Shown: positions 8,250 to 17,871, counted from the first letter of the stretch. The stretch: 64,000 nucleotides of DNA from Sphingomicrobium arenosum (GCF_026157085.1 NZ_JANPVN010000001.1:186001-250000); one strand, 5' to 3'. The notes: generated from the sequence alone by a model not told the origin. Made by a program: numbers and translations.

Positions 8250-10298
8250 ATGAAAACGACTCTCGCGCTCACTGCGCTCGCCACCGTCCTTGCCGCCCCC
8301 GCCATCGCGCAGGCGGAGCCCATGTCCGCGACCGATCTCGTCAAACTTGGCCGAATGGGCGCACCCTCGGTGTCGCCCGACGGCGATCACGCGCTCGTGT
8401 CTGTGAGTTTTGCCAATGACGACCTGAGCGGACGCCGCACCGTCTATTACAAGAAGTCGCTGCACGGCGAGGGTGCGATGGAATCGTGGGACGCGCTCAA
8501 CGCGCTGTCGCCCTCGGGCGCGCGCTGGGGCGGCGACGGGGCGATCTGGTATGCCGCGCATGGCGAGGTGCATCGCTGGGTTGAGGGCGAGGAGCGCCAG
8601 CAGGTCAGCGATCTCGGCGGCAAGGATTTCGACGATTTCCTCGTGTCAAATGACGGCTCGACCGTGGTCCTGCTCGCGCATCGGGACAACGCCTGCGAGG
8701 ATTTCCTGTGCGCGAATGTCGAGACCGAGGAGCAGGTCGGCAATGCGCTCGAATATGATGAATTGTTCGTGCGGCACTGGTCGACTTGGCTGACCGAAGG
8801 CGAGAAGGCGCAGCTGTTCGGCTTCGATGTCGTCGATGGAAAGATGGTCGGCAGCGGTGCTAAGATCGGCGGTGCGCTGACCGGCAACACGCCCTCCAAG
8901 CCGTTCGGCGGAAGCGAGGAAGTGACGCTGTCGGCGGACGGTTCGATGGTCTATTTCGCGCAGCGCGAAGGCGGGCCTGCCGAGCCGACCTCTACAAATC
9001 TGGACCTTTATGCCGCGCCGAGCGATGGCAGCGCCGCGCCGATCAACCTCACGCAAGCCAATGGCGCGCATGACAATCTGCCGACGCTGTCGCCCGATGG
9101 TCGGACGCTGGCCTATATCGCGATGGAGCGGGCCAATTACGAAAGCGATCGCTTTCATGTGCGGCTGCTGGATCTCGCGACGGGCACGAGCCGTGCCCTG
9201 ACCGACGACTGGGACGCGAGCGTCGGGTCGATCGCCTGGACGCCCGATGGGCAGAGCCTCATCGTCGGGGTCGGCGAGGTGATGGAGCATCCGCTCTACA
9301 GGATCGATGTCGCGACGGGCGCGCGCCAACGGCTGACCCGCGAGGGCAATGCCGGCAATGCGGTGCCGCTCGATGACGGGCGCATCCTGTTCACGATGAA
9401 CAATCTTGCCCGTCCGAGCGAATTGTTCGTCTATGCCCCCGAGGGTGGAACGGTGAGCCAAGTGTCCAATGTCAATGGCGCGGCGCTGGCGCAGTTCGAC
9501 GCGGTCGAGTGGGAAAAGTTCAGCTTTGAGGGCGCCGATGGCGACACCGTTTGGGGTTTCAGCCTGAAGCCGAGCATGGCCGAGGGCGAGCTGCCGGTGG
9601 CATTCGTCGTTCATGGCGGACCGCAGGGCAGCTTCGGCAACAGCTGGTCGACGCGGTGGAACCCGAGGGCGATCTCGAACGGCAAATATGCCGTCGTCTC
9701 GATCGATTTCCACGGCTCGACGGGCTATGGGCAGGACTTCACCGACAGCATCAACAAGGATTGGGGCGGGAAGCCGCTCGAGGATTTGCAGAAAGGGCTC
9801 GCCTTCGCGCTCGAGCGCGACGAACAGCTGGCGGGCAACCGCATCTGTGCCCTGGGCGCCAGCTATGGCGGCTATATGATGAACTGGATCGAGGGCAATT
9901 GGAGCGACCGCTTCGACTGCCTGATCAATCACAACGGCCTGTTCGACATGCGCGGCTTCTATTATTCGACCGAGGAATTGTGGTTCCCGCGCTGGGACAT
10001 GGGCGGCAGCTATGCTGAGGCGAGCGAGACCTACGAGCGGTGGAACCCTGTCAATTATGTCGATGAATGGCAAACGCCGATGATGGTCGTGCTGGGCCTG
10101 CAGGACTTCCGCGTTCCTTACGCGCAGGGGCTGGGCGCCTTTACGGCGCTACAAGAGCGCGGCGTGCCGTCCAAGCTGCTCGTCTTCCCCGAGGAAAACC
10201 ACTGGGTCCTGAACGGCGAGAATTCGATCCGCTGGCATCAGGAAGTGCATGACTGGATGGACCGCTGGACCGCGCCGGGCGTGGGGCAGGCGCAGTAA
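8250..10298 (+). CDS. Exported S9 family prolyl oligopeptidase-type peptidase
   Basis: A 682-residue serine peptidase of the S9 (acylaminoacyl-peptidase/DPP-like) group. It has a signal peptide (MKTTLALTALATVLAAPAIA), a WD-like beta-propeller with TolB-type repeats such as APSVSPDGDHALVSV, LPTLSPDGRTLAYIA and IAWTPDGQSLIVGVG (residues 30-390), and a C-terminal alpha/beta-hydrolase catalytic domain. The catalytic residues are Ser in GASYGGYMM (about 538), Asp in LGLQDFRVP and His in EENHWV (about 651). It probably trims oligopeptides in the periplasm. It sits between the popZ-like gene and valS, with 77 and 72 bp flanks, and may be separately transcribed. Confidence 0.94.
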   Translation: MKTTLALTALATVLAAPAIAQAEPMSATDLVKLGRMGAPSVSPDGDHALVSVSFANDDLSGRRTVYYKKSLHGEGAMESWDALNALSPSGARWGGDGAIWYAAHGEVHRWVEGEERQQVSDLGGKDFDDFLVSNDGSTVVLLAHRDNACEDFLCANVETEEQVGNALEYDELFVRHWSTWLTEGEKAQLFGFDVVDGKMVGSGAKIGGALTGNTPSKPFGGSEEVTLSADGSMVYFAQREGGPAEPTSTNLDLYAAPSDGSAAPINLTQANGAHDNLPTLSPDGRTLAYIAMERANYESDRFHVRLLDLATGTSRALTDDWDASVGSIAWTPDGQSLIVGVGEVMEHPLYRIDVATGARQRLTREGNAGNAVPLDDGRILFTMNNLARPSELFVYAPEGGTVSQVSNVNGAALAQFDAVEWEKFSFEGADGDTVWGFSLKPSMAEGELPVAFVVHGGPQGSFGNSWSTRWNPRAISNGKYAVVSIDFHGSTGYGQDFTDSINKDWGGKPLEDLQKGLAFALERDEQLAGNRICALGASYGGYMMNWIEGNWSDRFDCLINHNGLFDMRGFYYSTEELWFPRWDMGGSYAEASETYERWNPVNYVDEWQTPMMVVLGLQDFRVPYAQGLGAFTALQERGVPSKLLVFPEENHWVLNGENSIRWHQEVHDWMDRWTAPGVGQAQ

Positions 10299-10339
10299 CC
10301 CTCGCTTTCTAGGACAATCCTAGCACTGGAAGCTTGATG

Positions 10340-10369
10340 GGGAGGGCGGCTGTCTTTAGTCGCTCTCCC
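10340..10369 (+). promoter_or_regulatory. Hairpin immediately upstream of the valS start codon
   Basis: GGGAGGGCG (10340-10348) can pair with CGCTCTCCC (10361-10369) with one G-T wobble, closing a 12-base loop and ending one base before the valS ATG. The only purine-rich Shine-Dalgarno-like run lies in the 5' arm, so the structure could mask or reposition it. It is not a T-box: no T-box consensus is visible. Confidence 0.4.
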
Positions 10370-10370
10370 T

Positions 10371-13043
10371 ATGACCGAACTTGCCAAGACTTTCGAACCG
10401 GCCGCCATCGAGGCCAAATGGTACCAGCATTGGGAAGAGACGGGCGCGTTCCGCCCCGAGCGCCCAGATGCTGAAGCTTATACGATCGTCAACCCGCCGC
10501 CCAACGTGACGGGCGTGCTGCATATCGGCCATGCACTCGACAATACGTTGCAGGACATCATGATCCGCTACGAGCGGCTGCGCGGCAAGGATGCGCTGTG
10601 GGTCGTGGGCGTCGATCATGCCGGCATCGCCACGCAGATGGTCGTCGAACGCCAGCTCGAAGCGAACCAGGACAAGCGCACCAACTATTCGCGAGAGGAC
10701 TTTGTCGCGAAGGTTTGGGAGTGGAAGGAAGAAAGCGGCGGGCAGATCACGCAGCAGCTCAGGCGCCTCGGTTGCTCGATGGACTGGAGCCGCGAGCAGT
10801 TCACGATGGATCCGCATTTTTCTGATGCGGTGCTCAAAACCTTCGTCGATCTTTACAACGACGGACTGATCTATCGCGACAAGCGACTGGTGAACTGGGA
10901 CGTCAAACTGAAGACCGCCATCTCCGATCTCGAGGTCGAGACGGTCGAGACCAAGGGAGGTTTCTGGCATTTCCGCTATCCGCTCGCCGACGGCGTGACG
11001 ACGGCCGACGGCAAGGACTATCTCGAGATCGCGACGACGCGGCCCGAGACGATGCTCGCGGACATGGCGCTGGCCGTGCATCCCGATGACGAACGTTATG
11101 CCTCGGTCGTCGGCAAGGAGATCGTCCAGCCGATCACCGGGCGGCGCTTCAAGGTCATCGCCGACGAGCATGCCGATCCCGAGCTTGGCTCGGGCGTGGT
11201 GAAGATCACCCCGGGTCATGACTTCAACGATTTCGAGGTGGGCAAGCGCGCGGGAATGAAGCCCGCCGAAATGCTCAACATGCTCGATGGCGATGGCAAT
11301 GTCTGTCAGACCGCCGACGGGCTGGTTCCGGACGAGTTCATCGGGCTGCACCGTTTCAAGCGCGACGGTGTGGACGGCGCGCGCGAGCTGGTGGTCCAGC
11401 GAATGAAGGAGGAGGGTTTCCTCGTCCCCCATGTCGATAAGGAAGGCGTCGAGCATGACGCCGAGCCGCGCACGATCCAGACGCCGTTCGGCGATCGCGG
11501 CGGAGTGGTGATAGAACCCTGGCTCACCGACCAATGGTATGTGGATGCCGAGAAGCTGGCGCAAAAGCCGATCGAGGCGGTGCGTTCGGGCGCGGTCGAG
11601 ATCGTGCCCGCGACGTGGGAGAAGACCTTCTTCAACTGGATGGAGAATATCCAGCCGTGGTGCGTCAGCCGCCAGCTGTGGTGGGGCCATCGGATTCCGG
11701 CATGGTATGATGGCGAGGGCAACCCCTATGTCGCGATGACCGAAGCCGAAGCGCAGGCCAAGGCGGGCGAGGGCGTTGCCCTGACGCGCGATGAGGACGT
11801 GCTCGACACCTGGTTCTCCTCAGCGCTGTGGCCGTTCGCGACGCTGGGTTGGCCCGACCAGACCGCGCTGCTCGACAAACATTATCCCAACGACCTGCTC
11901 GTCTCGGGCTTCGACATCCTGTTCTTCTGGGATGCGCGGATGATGATGATGGGGCGCCAGCTGACGGGTCAGAACCCGTGGCCCAAGCTCTATCTTCATG
12001 GCCTTGTGCGTGCAGCCGACGGGGCGAAGATGTCGAAGTCGAAGGGCAATGTCGTCGATCCGCTTGGGCTGGTCGACCAATATGGCGCCGATGCGCTGCG
12101 CTTCTTCATGGCGGCGATGGAAAGCCAGGGCCGCGATATCAAGATGGATGACAAGCGCGTCGAGGGCTATCGCAACTTTGGCACCAAGATCTGGAATGCG
12201 GCGCGCTTCCTGCAGGCCAATGGCATTGGCGCGTCCGATAGCGTGGTGGCGCCGACCGCGACCAAGCCCGTCAACAAGTGGATCATCGGCGGGGTCGTCG
12301 AAACGCTGGCGAAGCTGGAGAAGGCGTTCGACGAACTGCGCTTCGACGGCATGGCCGATGCCATCTATCACTTCGCCTGGGGGACCTTCTGCGACTGGTA
12401 TCTCGAGCTCATCAAGGGCGAGATGGACGATGAAACGAAGGCAGTCGCGGGTTGGGCGTTCGACCAGATCCTCGTCATGCTGCACCCCTTCATGCCCTTC
12501 ATCACCGAAGAGCTCTGGCACGCGATGGGGGGGCGTCCTTACGAGCTGATCCTCGCGAAGTGGTGCGCGCCCGAAGCGGCGGTGGATGCCGACGCCAAGG
12601 CGGCGGTCGACTGGACCGTGGCGCTCATCACCGAGGTGCGCGCACTGCGCGCCGAATTGAACATTCCGTGGAGTTCGCGGCTGACCCTGCACCCGCTCGA
12701 TGGCGGCCGCACCGATGCGCCCGAGGCGCTCGACCGGATGGGCAAGGCCGATTGGGGCGAGGCGATGGACGCGGCGCCCGACGGCTCGGCGCAGATCGTG
12801 GTGGCGGGCAAGAGCTATGCGGTCCCGTTGGCCGATGCGATCGACCTTGATGCCGAGCGTGCGCGTCTTGCCAAGGCGGTCGAGGCGGCCGACAAGGAAG
12901 TGAAGAGCCTCGAAGGGCGCTTGAACAATCCGAATTTCGTCGAGCGGGCCAAGCCCGAAGCGGTCTCTAAGGCCCGCGAGGATCATGCTGCACGCTCGGA
13001 CGAGGCGAGCCGCCTTCGCGCCGCGCTGGAGCGTCTCGGCTAG
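10371..13043 (+). CDS. valS: Valine--tRNA ligase
   Basis: An 890-residue class Ia aminoacyl-tRNA synthetase that charges tRNA-Val. The HIGH motif is in [15 protein letters not shown] (residues 45-57). An editing (CP1) domain follows with [10 protein letters not shown] and [20 protein letters not shown], and the KMSKS loop is [13 protein letters not shown] (about 551-563). After the anticodon-binding domain comes a C-terminal coiled coil of about 60 residues rich in Lys/Glu/Ala, typical of bacterial ValRS. Length is normal. The ATG lacks a nearby Shine-Dalgarno and sits just after a hairpin. Its stop overlaps by 3 bases the stop of the convergent lipid kinase gene. Confidence 0.98.
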   Translation: MTELAKTFEPAAIEAKWYQHWEETGAFRPERPDAEAYTIVNPPPNVTGVLHIGHALDNTLQDIMIRYERLRGKDALWVVGVDHAGIATQMVVERQLEANQDKRTNYSREDFVAKVWEWKEESGGQITQQLRRLGCSMDWSREQFTMDPHFSDAVLKTFVDLYNDGLIYRDKRLVNWDVKLKTAISDLEVETVETKGGFWHFRYPLADGVTTADGKDYLEIATTRPETMLADMALAVHPDDERYASVVGKEIVQPITGRRFKVIADEHADPELGSGVVKITPGHDFNDFEVGKRAGMKPAEMLNMLDGDGNVCQTADGLVPDEFIGLHRFKRDGVDGARELVVQRMKEEGFLVPHVDKEGVEHDAEPRTIQTPFGDRGGVVIEPWLTDQWYVDAEKLAQKPIEAVRSGAVEIVPATWEKTFFNWMENIQPWCVSRQLWWGHRIPAWYDGEGNPYVAMTEAEAQAKAGEGVALTRDEDVLDTWFSSALWPFATLGWPDQTALLDKHYPNDLLVSGFDILFFWDARMMMMGRQLTGQNPWPKLYLHGLVRAADGAKMSKSKGNVVDPLGLVDQYGADALRFFMAAMESQGRDIKMDDKRVEGYRNFGTKIWNAARFLQANGIGASDSVVAPTATKPVNKWIIGGVVETLAKLEKAFDELRFDGMADAIYHFAWGTFCDWYLELIKGEMDDETKAVAGWAFDQILVMLHPFMPFITEELWHAMGGRPYELILAKWCAPEAAVDADAKAAVDWTVALITEVRALRAELNIPWSSRLTLHPLDGGRTDAPEALDRMGKADWGEAMDAAPDGSAQIVVAGKSYAVPLADAIDLDAERARLAKAVEAADKEVKSLEGRLNNPNFVERAKPEAVSKAREDHAARSDEASRLRAALERLG

Positions 13044-13933
13044 GCGGTCTCGCGTGGGAAGACGACGTTCACCGCATCGGGCACCAGCCTGATGTCGGCG
13101 GGCGTACGCGCCCTTATCTCGCCGTCGATGGAAATGTCGCGTGGCGGGTCGGTCTCGATCCGCAAATGTCGATCCTCGATCTCGACCATCGTGCGATGCT
13201 GTGCGCGCAGGTGGAGGAGGACGAGGAACCAGTTGAGCGCGAGTTTAAGCAGGCTGTCGCCCATGACGGCATCGACCGTAATGTCGCTGTCTTCAAGATC
13301 GGCACCCTGCACCAGTTCGACGCCCCCATGGTAGCGTCCGTTGGCGATCCTTACCTCGGTGGCGCGACCGGCGATGCTCTTCGCGCCGCTCTTGATCCGC
13401 AGTCGAAAGGCGGAAAAGGAAAAGCCGATGCGGATTGCCCAGAGGACATAGCCAAGCATACCGAAGCGGCGCTTGAGACTGTCGGGGATGGTGTCGGCGA
13501 TGAGTGGCGAGAGGCCGATAGCAGCGACATTGGCGAAATATTCGCCGTTGAGGCAGCCGATGCCGATGCGGCGCACCTCGCCCGAGCCGATGGCGGCGGC
13601 GGCCTCGTCGAGGTCGAGCGGGAGCGCGAGGCCGCGCGCAAAACTGTTGGCGGTGCCCAAAGGAAGGACGGCGAGGATGGTATCCTTGTCGCGAAAGTGG
13701 CCGACGAAGCCGCTGATCGTGCCGTCGCCGCCGCCGACGATGACCATGGGCGCCTTGCCGATGGCATCCTCGATAATGGCGTCGAGGTCGCCTGGGTCCT
13801 CGACCTTGTAGCGTTCGGTGAGCTCGATGCCCGCGGCTTCGAGCGCCGCGCAGGCATCATCCCACGCTTCCTTGCCCCGGCGGCTGGCGGCATTGACGAC
13901 GAGAATCGCGGAACGAGGCACTTCACTTCCCAT
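13040..13933 (-). CDS. Diacylglycerol kinase-type lipid kinase
   Basis: A 297-residue protein of the DAGK catalytic family (YegS/DgkB-like), which phosphorylates lipid alcohols such as diacylglycerol or sphingoid bases using ATP. It opens with [12 protein letters not shown], has the nucleotide/substrate motif [15 protein letters not shown] near residues 62-76 and the lid region [16 protein letters not shown] near 92-107. It lacks membrane helices, unlike the small DgkA. In sphingolipid-making sphingomonads a role in sphingoid or glycerolipid turnover is possible, but the substrate is not readable. It is transcribed divergently from hemB across 60 bp and converges tail-to-tail on valS with overlapping stops. 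Confidence 0.9.
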   Translation of the reverse strand: MGSEVPRSAILVVNAASRRGKEAWDDACAALEAAGIELTERYKVEDPGDLDAIIEDAIGKAPMVIVGGGDGTISGFVGHFRDKDTILAVLPLGTANSFARGLALPLDLDEAAAAIGSGEVRRIGIGCLNGEYFANVAAIGLSPLIADTIPDSLKRRFGMLGYVLWAIRIGFSFSAFRLRIKSGAKSIAGRATEVRIANGRYHGGVELVQGADLEDSDITVDAVMGDSLLKLALNWFLVLLHLRAQHRTMVEIEDRHLRIETDPPRDISIDGEIRARTPADIRLVPDAVNVVFPRETA

Positions 13934-13993
13934 CCGGCATCAACGACAGGCGAGCACTTTCTTTCCGGGGGCGTAACGCGCTAGGAGGCGCGA

Positions 13994-14977
13994 ATGAGCA
14001 ATTATCCCCATGTCCGCATGCGGCGGCGACGCCAGGCGCCTTGGATGCGCGAGATGCTGCGCGAACAGCGGCTGCACCCGAGCGACTTCATCTGGCCCTT
14101 GTTCATCTGCGAAGGGCAGGGGGAGGAGCAGGCGATCAACGCGTTGCGCGGGGTGTCGCGCTGGTCGATCGACTTGCTCGTTGAGCGGGCGAGAGAAGCA
14201 GCGGATGCGGGCATTCCCGCGATCGCGCTGTTTCCCAATACGGCGGGCAAGGACCGTAGCGAGACGGCGGACGAGGCGCTCAATCCCGATAATCTCATCT
14301 GCCGCGCGGTACGGGCGGTGAAGGAGGCGGGGGTGGAGATCGGCATCATGACCGACGTCGCGCTCGACCCTTATACCAGCCATGGCCATGACGGCTTGTT
14401 GACTGCCGATGGGCGCGTCGACAATGATGCGACGGTGGAAATCCTCGCCCGTCAGGCGCTCGTGCAGGCCGAGGCTGGGGCGGACATCGTCGCACCCTCG
14501 GACATGATGGATGGACGCATCGGTGCGATCCGCGACGCGCTCGAGGATGCCGGGCATCACGACACGGCGATCATGGCCTATGCCGCCAAATATGCGAGCG
14601 CGCTCTATGGGCCGTTCCGCGAGGCGGTGGGGTCGGGTGACCGACTGAAGGGCGACAAGCGCGGTTATCAGATGGATCCGGCCAACGGGCGCGAAGCCCT
14701 GGATGAGGTCGAACTCGACCTTGGCGAGGGCGCGGACTTCGTCATGGTGAAGCCGGGAATGCTCTATCTCGATGTCATCGCGCGGGTCGCGGACCAATAT
14801 GACACGCCCCTGTTCGCCTATATGACGAGCGGCGAATATGCGATGATCGAGGAGGCCGCGGCAGCAGGGGCGGGGAACCGCGAGGCGATGCTGATGGAAG
14901 CGCTAACCGCGTTCAAGCGCGCCGGATGCACGGGGATCCTAAGCTATCACGCGCTCGAGGTGGCGCGGGGGCTGTGA
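13994..14977 (+). CDS. hemB: Porphobilinogen synthase (delta-aminolevulinic acid dehydratase)
   Basis: A 327-residue enzyme that condenses two 5-aminolevulinate molecules to porphobilinogen in tetrapyrrole synthesis. The two Schiff-base lysines are in MAYAAKYASA (about residue 199) and FVMVKPGML (about residue 253). The active-site metal loop reads DVALDPYTSHGHDG, with Asp instead of the Cys residues that bind zinc in mammalian and many bacterial enzymes. This is the Mg-dependent, zinc-free class. Shine-Dalgarno GGAGG lies at proper spacing before the ATG. The stop overlaps the GTG of the permease gene by 4 bases, so hemB leads a three-gene operon. Confidence 0.97.
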   Translation: MSNYPHVRMRRRRQAPWMREMLREQRLHPSDFIWPLFICEGQGEEQAINALRGVSRWSIDLLVERAREAADAGIPAIALFPNTAGKDRSETADEALNPDNLICRAVRAVKEAGVEIGIMTDVALDPYTSHGHDGLLTADGRVDNDATVEILARQALVQAEAGADIVAPSDMMDGRIGAIRDALEDAGHHDTAIMAYAAKYASALYGPFREAVGSGDRLKGDKRGYQMDPANGREALDEVELDLGEGADFVMVKPGMLYLDVIARVADQYDTPLFAYMTSGEYAMIEEAAAAGAGNREAMLMEALTAFKRAGCTGILSYHALEVARGL

Positions 14978-16233
14978 CCGACCATAACGGCAAATATCGG
15001 CGCGACATGGGGACCCTCGGCGTCCTTTTTATTGTCGTCAACGGGCTGATCGGCGCGGGCATTTTCGGACTGCCCGAGATGCTGCACGAGGCGGTGGGAG
15101 CTTTCGCGCCCTGGCTGTTGCTCATCGGAGGCGTGCTGGTGATGAGCATCGTCGCTTGCTTTGCCGAACTGGCGCGAACGACCGATCGCTCGGGCGGGCC
15201 GCAGCGTTATGTCAGCGACGCGTTCGGACGCTTTGCTGGCTTCGAGGTGGGTTGGACCTTCTATTCGGCGCGCATGCTCAGCCAAGCAGCGAATACGGCG
15301 GTGCTGATCGCTTATGCCGCCGCCATCTGGCCCGCGATTGGCGAGGGCGTAGCGCGCAGCGGCGCGATCATCGCTGTGCTGGCCGCGCTGACGATCGTCA
15401 ATATCGTCGGCATCCGGCGCGTGGTGGCGGTGCTGGGGACGCTGACGCTCCTCAAGCTCGTGCCAATCATCATTCTTGCCGCCGTGGCGCTGGGCGCCAG
15501 CGCGTCACCGGGTGCAGTGACATTACCGCAATTCTCCGCGATCGAAGGTATCGCGCTGGCGACACTCTATGCCTTTGTCGGGTTCGAGAATGCGACCATT
15601 CCGGCCGGCGAAACCAAGGAGCCGCGGCGCGCGATGCCACGTGCGTTGCTGATCGGGCTGCCGGTCGTGACCTTGCTCTATTTCGCGCTGCAATGGGCCT
15701 ATAGCGCGTCGGCCATCGCGGGCAGCGGTCCCGAGGCGCCGGTGGTCGAACTCGCACGACTGCATTGGGGCGATATCGGCGCGCTGCTGATTGCCGCGAC
15801 CGTCGTGGTGAGCGTGCTCGCCAACATGATGGCGGGGCATACGTCGGCGAGCCGGATGACGCCCGCGTTGGCCGACGACGGGCTATTGCCCGCATGGTTT
15901 GGCAAGGTATCGCGCTGGGGGACGCTGGCCAATTCGATCGCCTTTTTCGGCGTCGGATCGGGCGCTTTCGCGCTGACCGGCACCTTTGCCGGACTGGCGG
16001 CGATTTCGACGCTGGCGCGGCTGCTTGCCTATATCGGCTCGATCCTCGCGCTGCCGAAGCTGCGGCGAGCAGCGGGCAAGACGGCGCTCAGTCCGCTGCT
16101 GATTCTGATGATGTCAGCGGCGCTGGCGCTCAGTCTTTGGGCGACGTTCCAGACCAACGCGGCGATGTGGCAGACGCTGGGCGGATTTGCGCTCGTCGGT
16201 GCGTTATTGTTCCTGATCGCACGGCGCCGCTGA
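14974..16233 (+). CDS. APC superfamily amino acid permease
   Basis: A 419-residue inner membrane transporter with 11-12 hydrophobic helices. The APC hallmark is helix 1, FIVVNGLIGAGIFGLP, with its unwound GAGIFG segment (about residues 18-33), and GFENATIPAGETKEPRR near residue 210. It probably imports or exchanges amino acids. The GTG at 14974 is chosen because it overlaps the hemB stop in a GTGA arrangement; ATG 15007 would give 408 residues. Coupling to hemB is positional and gives no clear hint of substrate, though 5-aminolevulinate or a related amino acid cannot be excluded. Its stop overlaps the next gene's ATG by one base. Confidence 0.9.
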   Translation: MTDHNGKYRRDMGTLGVLFIVVNGLIGAGIFGLPEMLHEAVGAFAPWLLLIGGVLVMSIVACFAELARTTDRSGGPQRYVSDAFGRFAGFEVGWTFYSARMLSQAANTAVLIAYAAAIWPAIGEGVARSGAIIAVLAALTIVNIVGIRRVVAVLGTLTLLKLVPIIILAAVALGASASPGAVTLPQFSAIEGIALATLYAFVGFENATIPAGETKEPRRAMPRALLIGLPVVTLLYFALQWAYSASAIAGSGPEAPVVELARLHWGDIGALLIAATVVVSVLANMMAGHTSASRMTPALADDGLLPAWFGKVSRWGTLANSIAFFGVGSGAFALTGTFAGLAAISTLARLLAYIGSILALPKLRRAAGKTALSPLLILMMSAALALSLWATFQTNAAMWQTLGGFALVGALLFLIARRR

Positions 16234-16802
16234 TGGCATTTCGGTTGGAAACCGAACGGCTTGTGATGCGCGATTGGCGGAGCGAAGATTGTCGCGACTT
16301 CTATGCCGTCATGAACACGCCCGCCGTGATGCGCTGGATCGGCGGACCGCAAGCCTATGAGGATTGGGAACAGGCGTTCGAGCGCTTGCAGGGCTATTCG
16401 CGCGATTTCGGGCACACCTTCTGGCTGCTCGAGCGCAAGGCGGACGGCAAACTGCTTGGCTTTTGCGGGTTGAAGCGGCTCAATTACGATGGGGCGCCCA
16501 ATCTGGGCATGCCCGAAATCGGCTGGCGGCTGCGCGAAAGCGCTTGGGGGCAGGGATATGCCGGCGAAGCCGCGCGCGCTTCGCTCGATCTCGCGTTCGA
16601 TCGCTTCGGTTATTCTGAGGTGACGGCGGTAACGGTTAGCGACAATGCGCCGAGCTGGCGACTAATGGAGCGGCTCGGCATGCGCGAGCGGCCAGAGTTG
16701 GCTTATCATGACGGAAAATACAGCGATCTTTACGGACCGGCACGACAATGGGTGATCGAGGTGAAGGCGTGGCGCACCGCAGGCGATACATCGCAGCGCT
16801 GA
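16233..16802 (+). CDS. GNAT family N-acetyltransferase (RimJ/RimL-like)
   Basis: A 189-residue acetyltransferase that uses acetyl-CoA. It starts in the RimJ/RimL fashion (LETERLVMRDWRSEDC), has the central strand with LGFCGLKRL, and an acetyl-CoA-binding motif region around GWRLRESAWGQGYAGEAARA (about residues 92-112). SDNAPSWRLMERLGM near 130-145 is typical of ribosomal-protein or small-molecule GNATs. The ATG overlaps the permease stop (TGATG). The acceptor may be a protein N-terminus or a small amine and is unknown. Confidence 0.9.
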   Translation: MAFRLETERLVMRDWRSEDCRDFYAVMNTPAVMRWIGGPQAYEDWEQAFERLQGYSRDFGHTFWLLERKADGKLLGFCGLKRLNYDGAPNLGMPEIGWRLRESAWGQGYAGEAARASLDLAFDRFGYSEVTAVTVSDNAPSWRLMERLGMRERPELAYHDGKYSDLYGPARQWVIEVKAWRTAGDTSQR

Positions 16803-16832
16803 GAGGCTCGAGTGGACGGTGCTGCGGCTGGA

Positions 16833-17330
16833 TCAGTCGGCTTGGGAGATGCGCGCTTCGAGGCCAGCGATGATCCTCGCCTGTTCGCCGTCAAGCGCAC
16901 TGGCACGAGCGAGAAGGTCGTCGACGGCGGCACGATCGGCGGGGCTGGCCCAGCCAGTGCGGGCGAGCTGGCCGGTCGCGAGCTCTGTAGCCTCGCCGAT
17001 GACCCGCGCTACGGGCTCGCGGGCACGCACGAGCAGCCCCATCTCCTCCTGCGCGCGAACCCAGCTTTCACTGCCTTCGGCGCCCGAGACGGCGACCGCG
17101 TTGCGGGTCGCTGGCAGCTGGTCGGCGAATAGCGCAGCACCGGCATCGAGCCTGGCGGCAAGATCGGCAAGCTGGTCGGCGACGGTCAGCGCGCCGGGGG
17201 CAGGATCGATGCTGCCTACGGGCAGCCGCGGGTCGATGCTTTCGGCGGGACGAGCGCCAAGGTCGGGGTGCATGCCGCTGCTGCTGCAGGCGCAAAGGGC
17301 GAGGCAGGCGAAAAGAATGGCAGCGCGCAT
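16833..17330 (-). CDS. Hypothetical lipoprotein
   Basis: A 165-residue protein with a lipoprotein signal MRAAILFACLALCACSSS (lipobox LCAC, Cys near residue 15). The rest is soluble and mainly helical, rich in Ala, Asp and Arg, with two blocks of heptad-like helices (ALTVADQLADLAARLDAGAA and AAVDDLLARASALDGEQARI). I do not recognise a domain. The ATG at 17330 is preferred over longer starts because it begins directly with the signal peptide. It converges on the GNAT gene and ends about 30 bp from it. It is probably periplasmic and membrane-anchored; function unknown. Confidence 0.7.
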   Translation of the reverse strand: MRAAILFACLALCACSSSGMHPDLGARPAESIDPRLPVGSIDPAPGALTVADQLADLAARLDAGAALFADQLPATRNAVAVSGAEGSESWVRAQEEMGLLVRAREPVARVIGEATELATGQLARTGWASPADRAAVDDLLARASALDGEQARIIAGLEARISQAD

Positions 17331-17395
17331 GTCCACTCGGTTAGCCAGCCTGTCGCAGTGAGGCAATCTTTTCCCAGTTTCTTTCAAAAAAGGTG

Positions 17396-17424
17396 TTGAA
17401 AGGGTGGGCGAGCCTCTCTATTGC
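17396..17424 (+). promoter_or_regulatory. Candidate promoter for tRNA-Arg(ACG)
   Basis: TTGAAA (17396-17401), a 17-base spacer, then TATTGC (17419-17424), placed 14 bases before the tRNA 5' end. The fit to a housekeeping sigma promoter is fair and the location supports it. Confidence 0.5.
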
Positions 17425-17438
17425 CCCCGTCAACCCAA

Positions 17439-17515
17439 GCGCCCGTAGCTCAGCTGGATAGAGTACCTGACTACGAATCAGGTGGTCGGAGGTTCGAATC
17501 CTTCCGGGCGCGCCA
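17439..17515 (+). tRNA. tRNA-Arg (ACG)
   Basis: The cloverleaf is clear: acceptor GCGCCCG pairs with CGGGCGC, the D arm is GCTCAGCTGGATAGAGT, the anticodon stem-loop has CTGACTACGAATCAG with anticodon ACG, and the T arm is GGAGG TTCGAAT CCTTC. CCA is encoded. Length 77 nt. Confidence 0.98.
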
Positions 17516-17523
17516 CTTACAAA

Positions 17524-17563
17524 AGAAGGCCGCTGTCTCGCATGAGACGGCGGCCTTTTCTTT
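17524..17563 (+). terminator. Intrinsic terminator after tRNA-Arg(ACG)
   Basis: AAGGCCGCTGTCTC and GAGACGGCGGCCTT form a 14-bp stem with one G-T wobble and a four-base GCAT loop, followed by TTCTTT. It begins about 10 bases after the tRNA 3' end. The A-rich flank on the other side would also let it act on reverse-strand transcription from the small downstream gene. Confidence 0.85.
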
Positions 17564-17587
17564 ACCGACGATCCTGCCGATCGGCGG

Positions 17588-17764
17588 TCAGGCGAACTGC
17601 GACTGCATTTCCTGCGCGCGAAGATTGAAGCGGGCAGCAAGGGTTTCATGTCGCTCGCGGGCCGCGCTGGTCACGGCGCGGGCGGCGGCTAGCCGCTCCT
17701 GCGCTGCACGGCGCTGATAAAAGCGCATATCCGATTCGTACCGAAGCATATCGTCCCCCGCCAT
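17588..17764 (-). CDS. Small conserved hypothetical protein
   Basis: A 58-residue protein that begins MAGDDMLRYESDM and continues with an Arg/Ala/Glu-rich helix (RFYQRRAAQERLAAARAV) and a second helix ending RHETLAARFNLRAQEMQSQF. The pattern of an Arg-rich Tyr-x-x-Arg-Arg-Ala helix followed by H-x-x-LAARF is one I associate with small sphingomonad proteins of unknown function. The ATG at 17764 has an excellent Shine-Dalgarno, GGGAGGT, 9 bases upstream, which decides this start over longer versions. It has no signal peptide or membrane segment. It ends just before the tRNA-Arg terminator, on the opposite strand. Confidence 0.72.
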   Translation of the reverse strand: MAGDDMLRYESDMRFYQRRAAQERLAAARAVTSAARERHETLAARFNLRAQEMQSQFA

Positions 17765-17871
17765 GTCCCGCTTACCTCCCGCGATGGTCATCCGCAGGTG
17801 ATGGTGCGACAGAATGGTAAAGCAGGTGTGAATTGCAAGGGCGGGCCCGGCGCGGACTAACACAGTTTAGG

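Noticed and set aside
10299-10370. T-box or other amino-acid riboswitch upstream of valS
   Set aside because: Only a simple hairpin is present in 72 bases, without T-box conserved sequence or room for a riboswitch.
17341-17649. Reverse-strand ORF of 102 codons across tRNA-Arg(ACG), containing GRIRTSDHLIRSQVLYPAEL
   Set aside because: This is the well-known spurious translation of the antisense of a tRNA and its flanks. It covers a confident tRNA and terminator.
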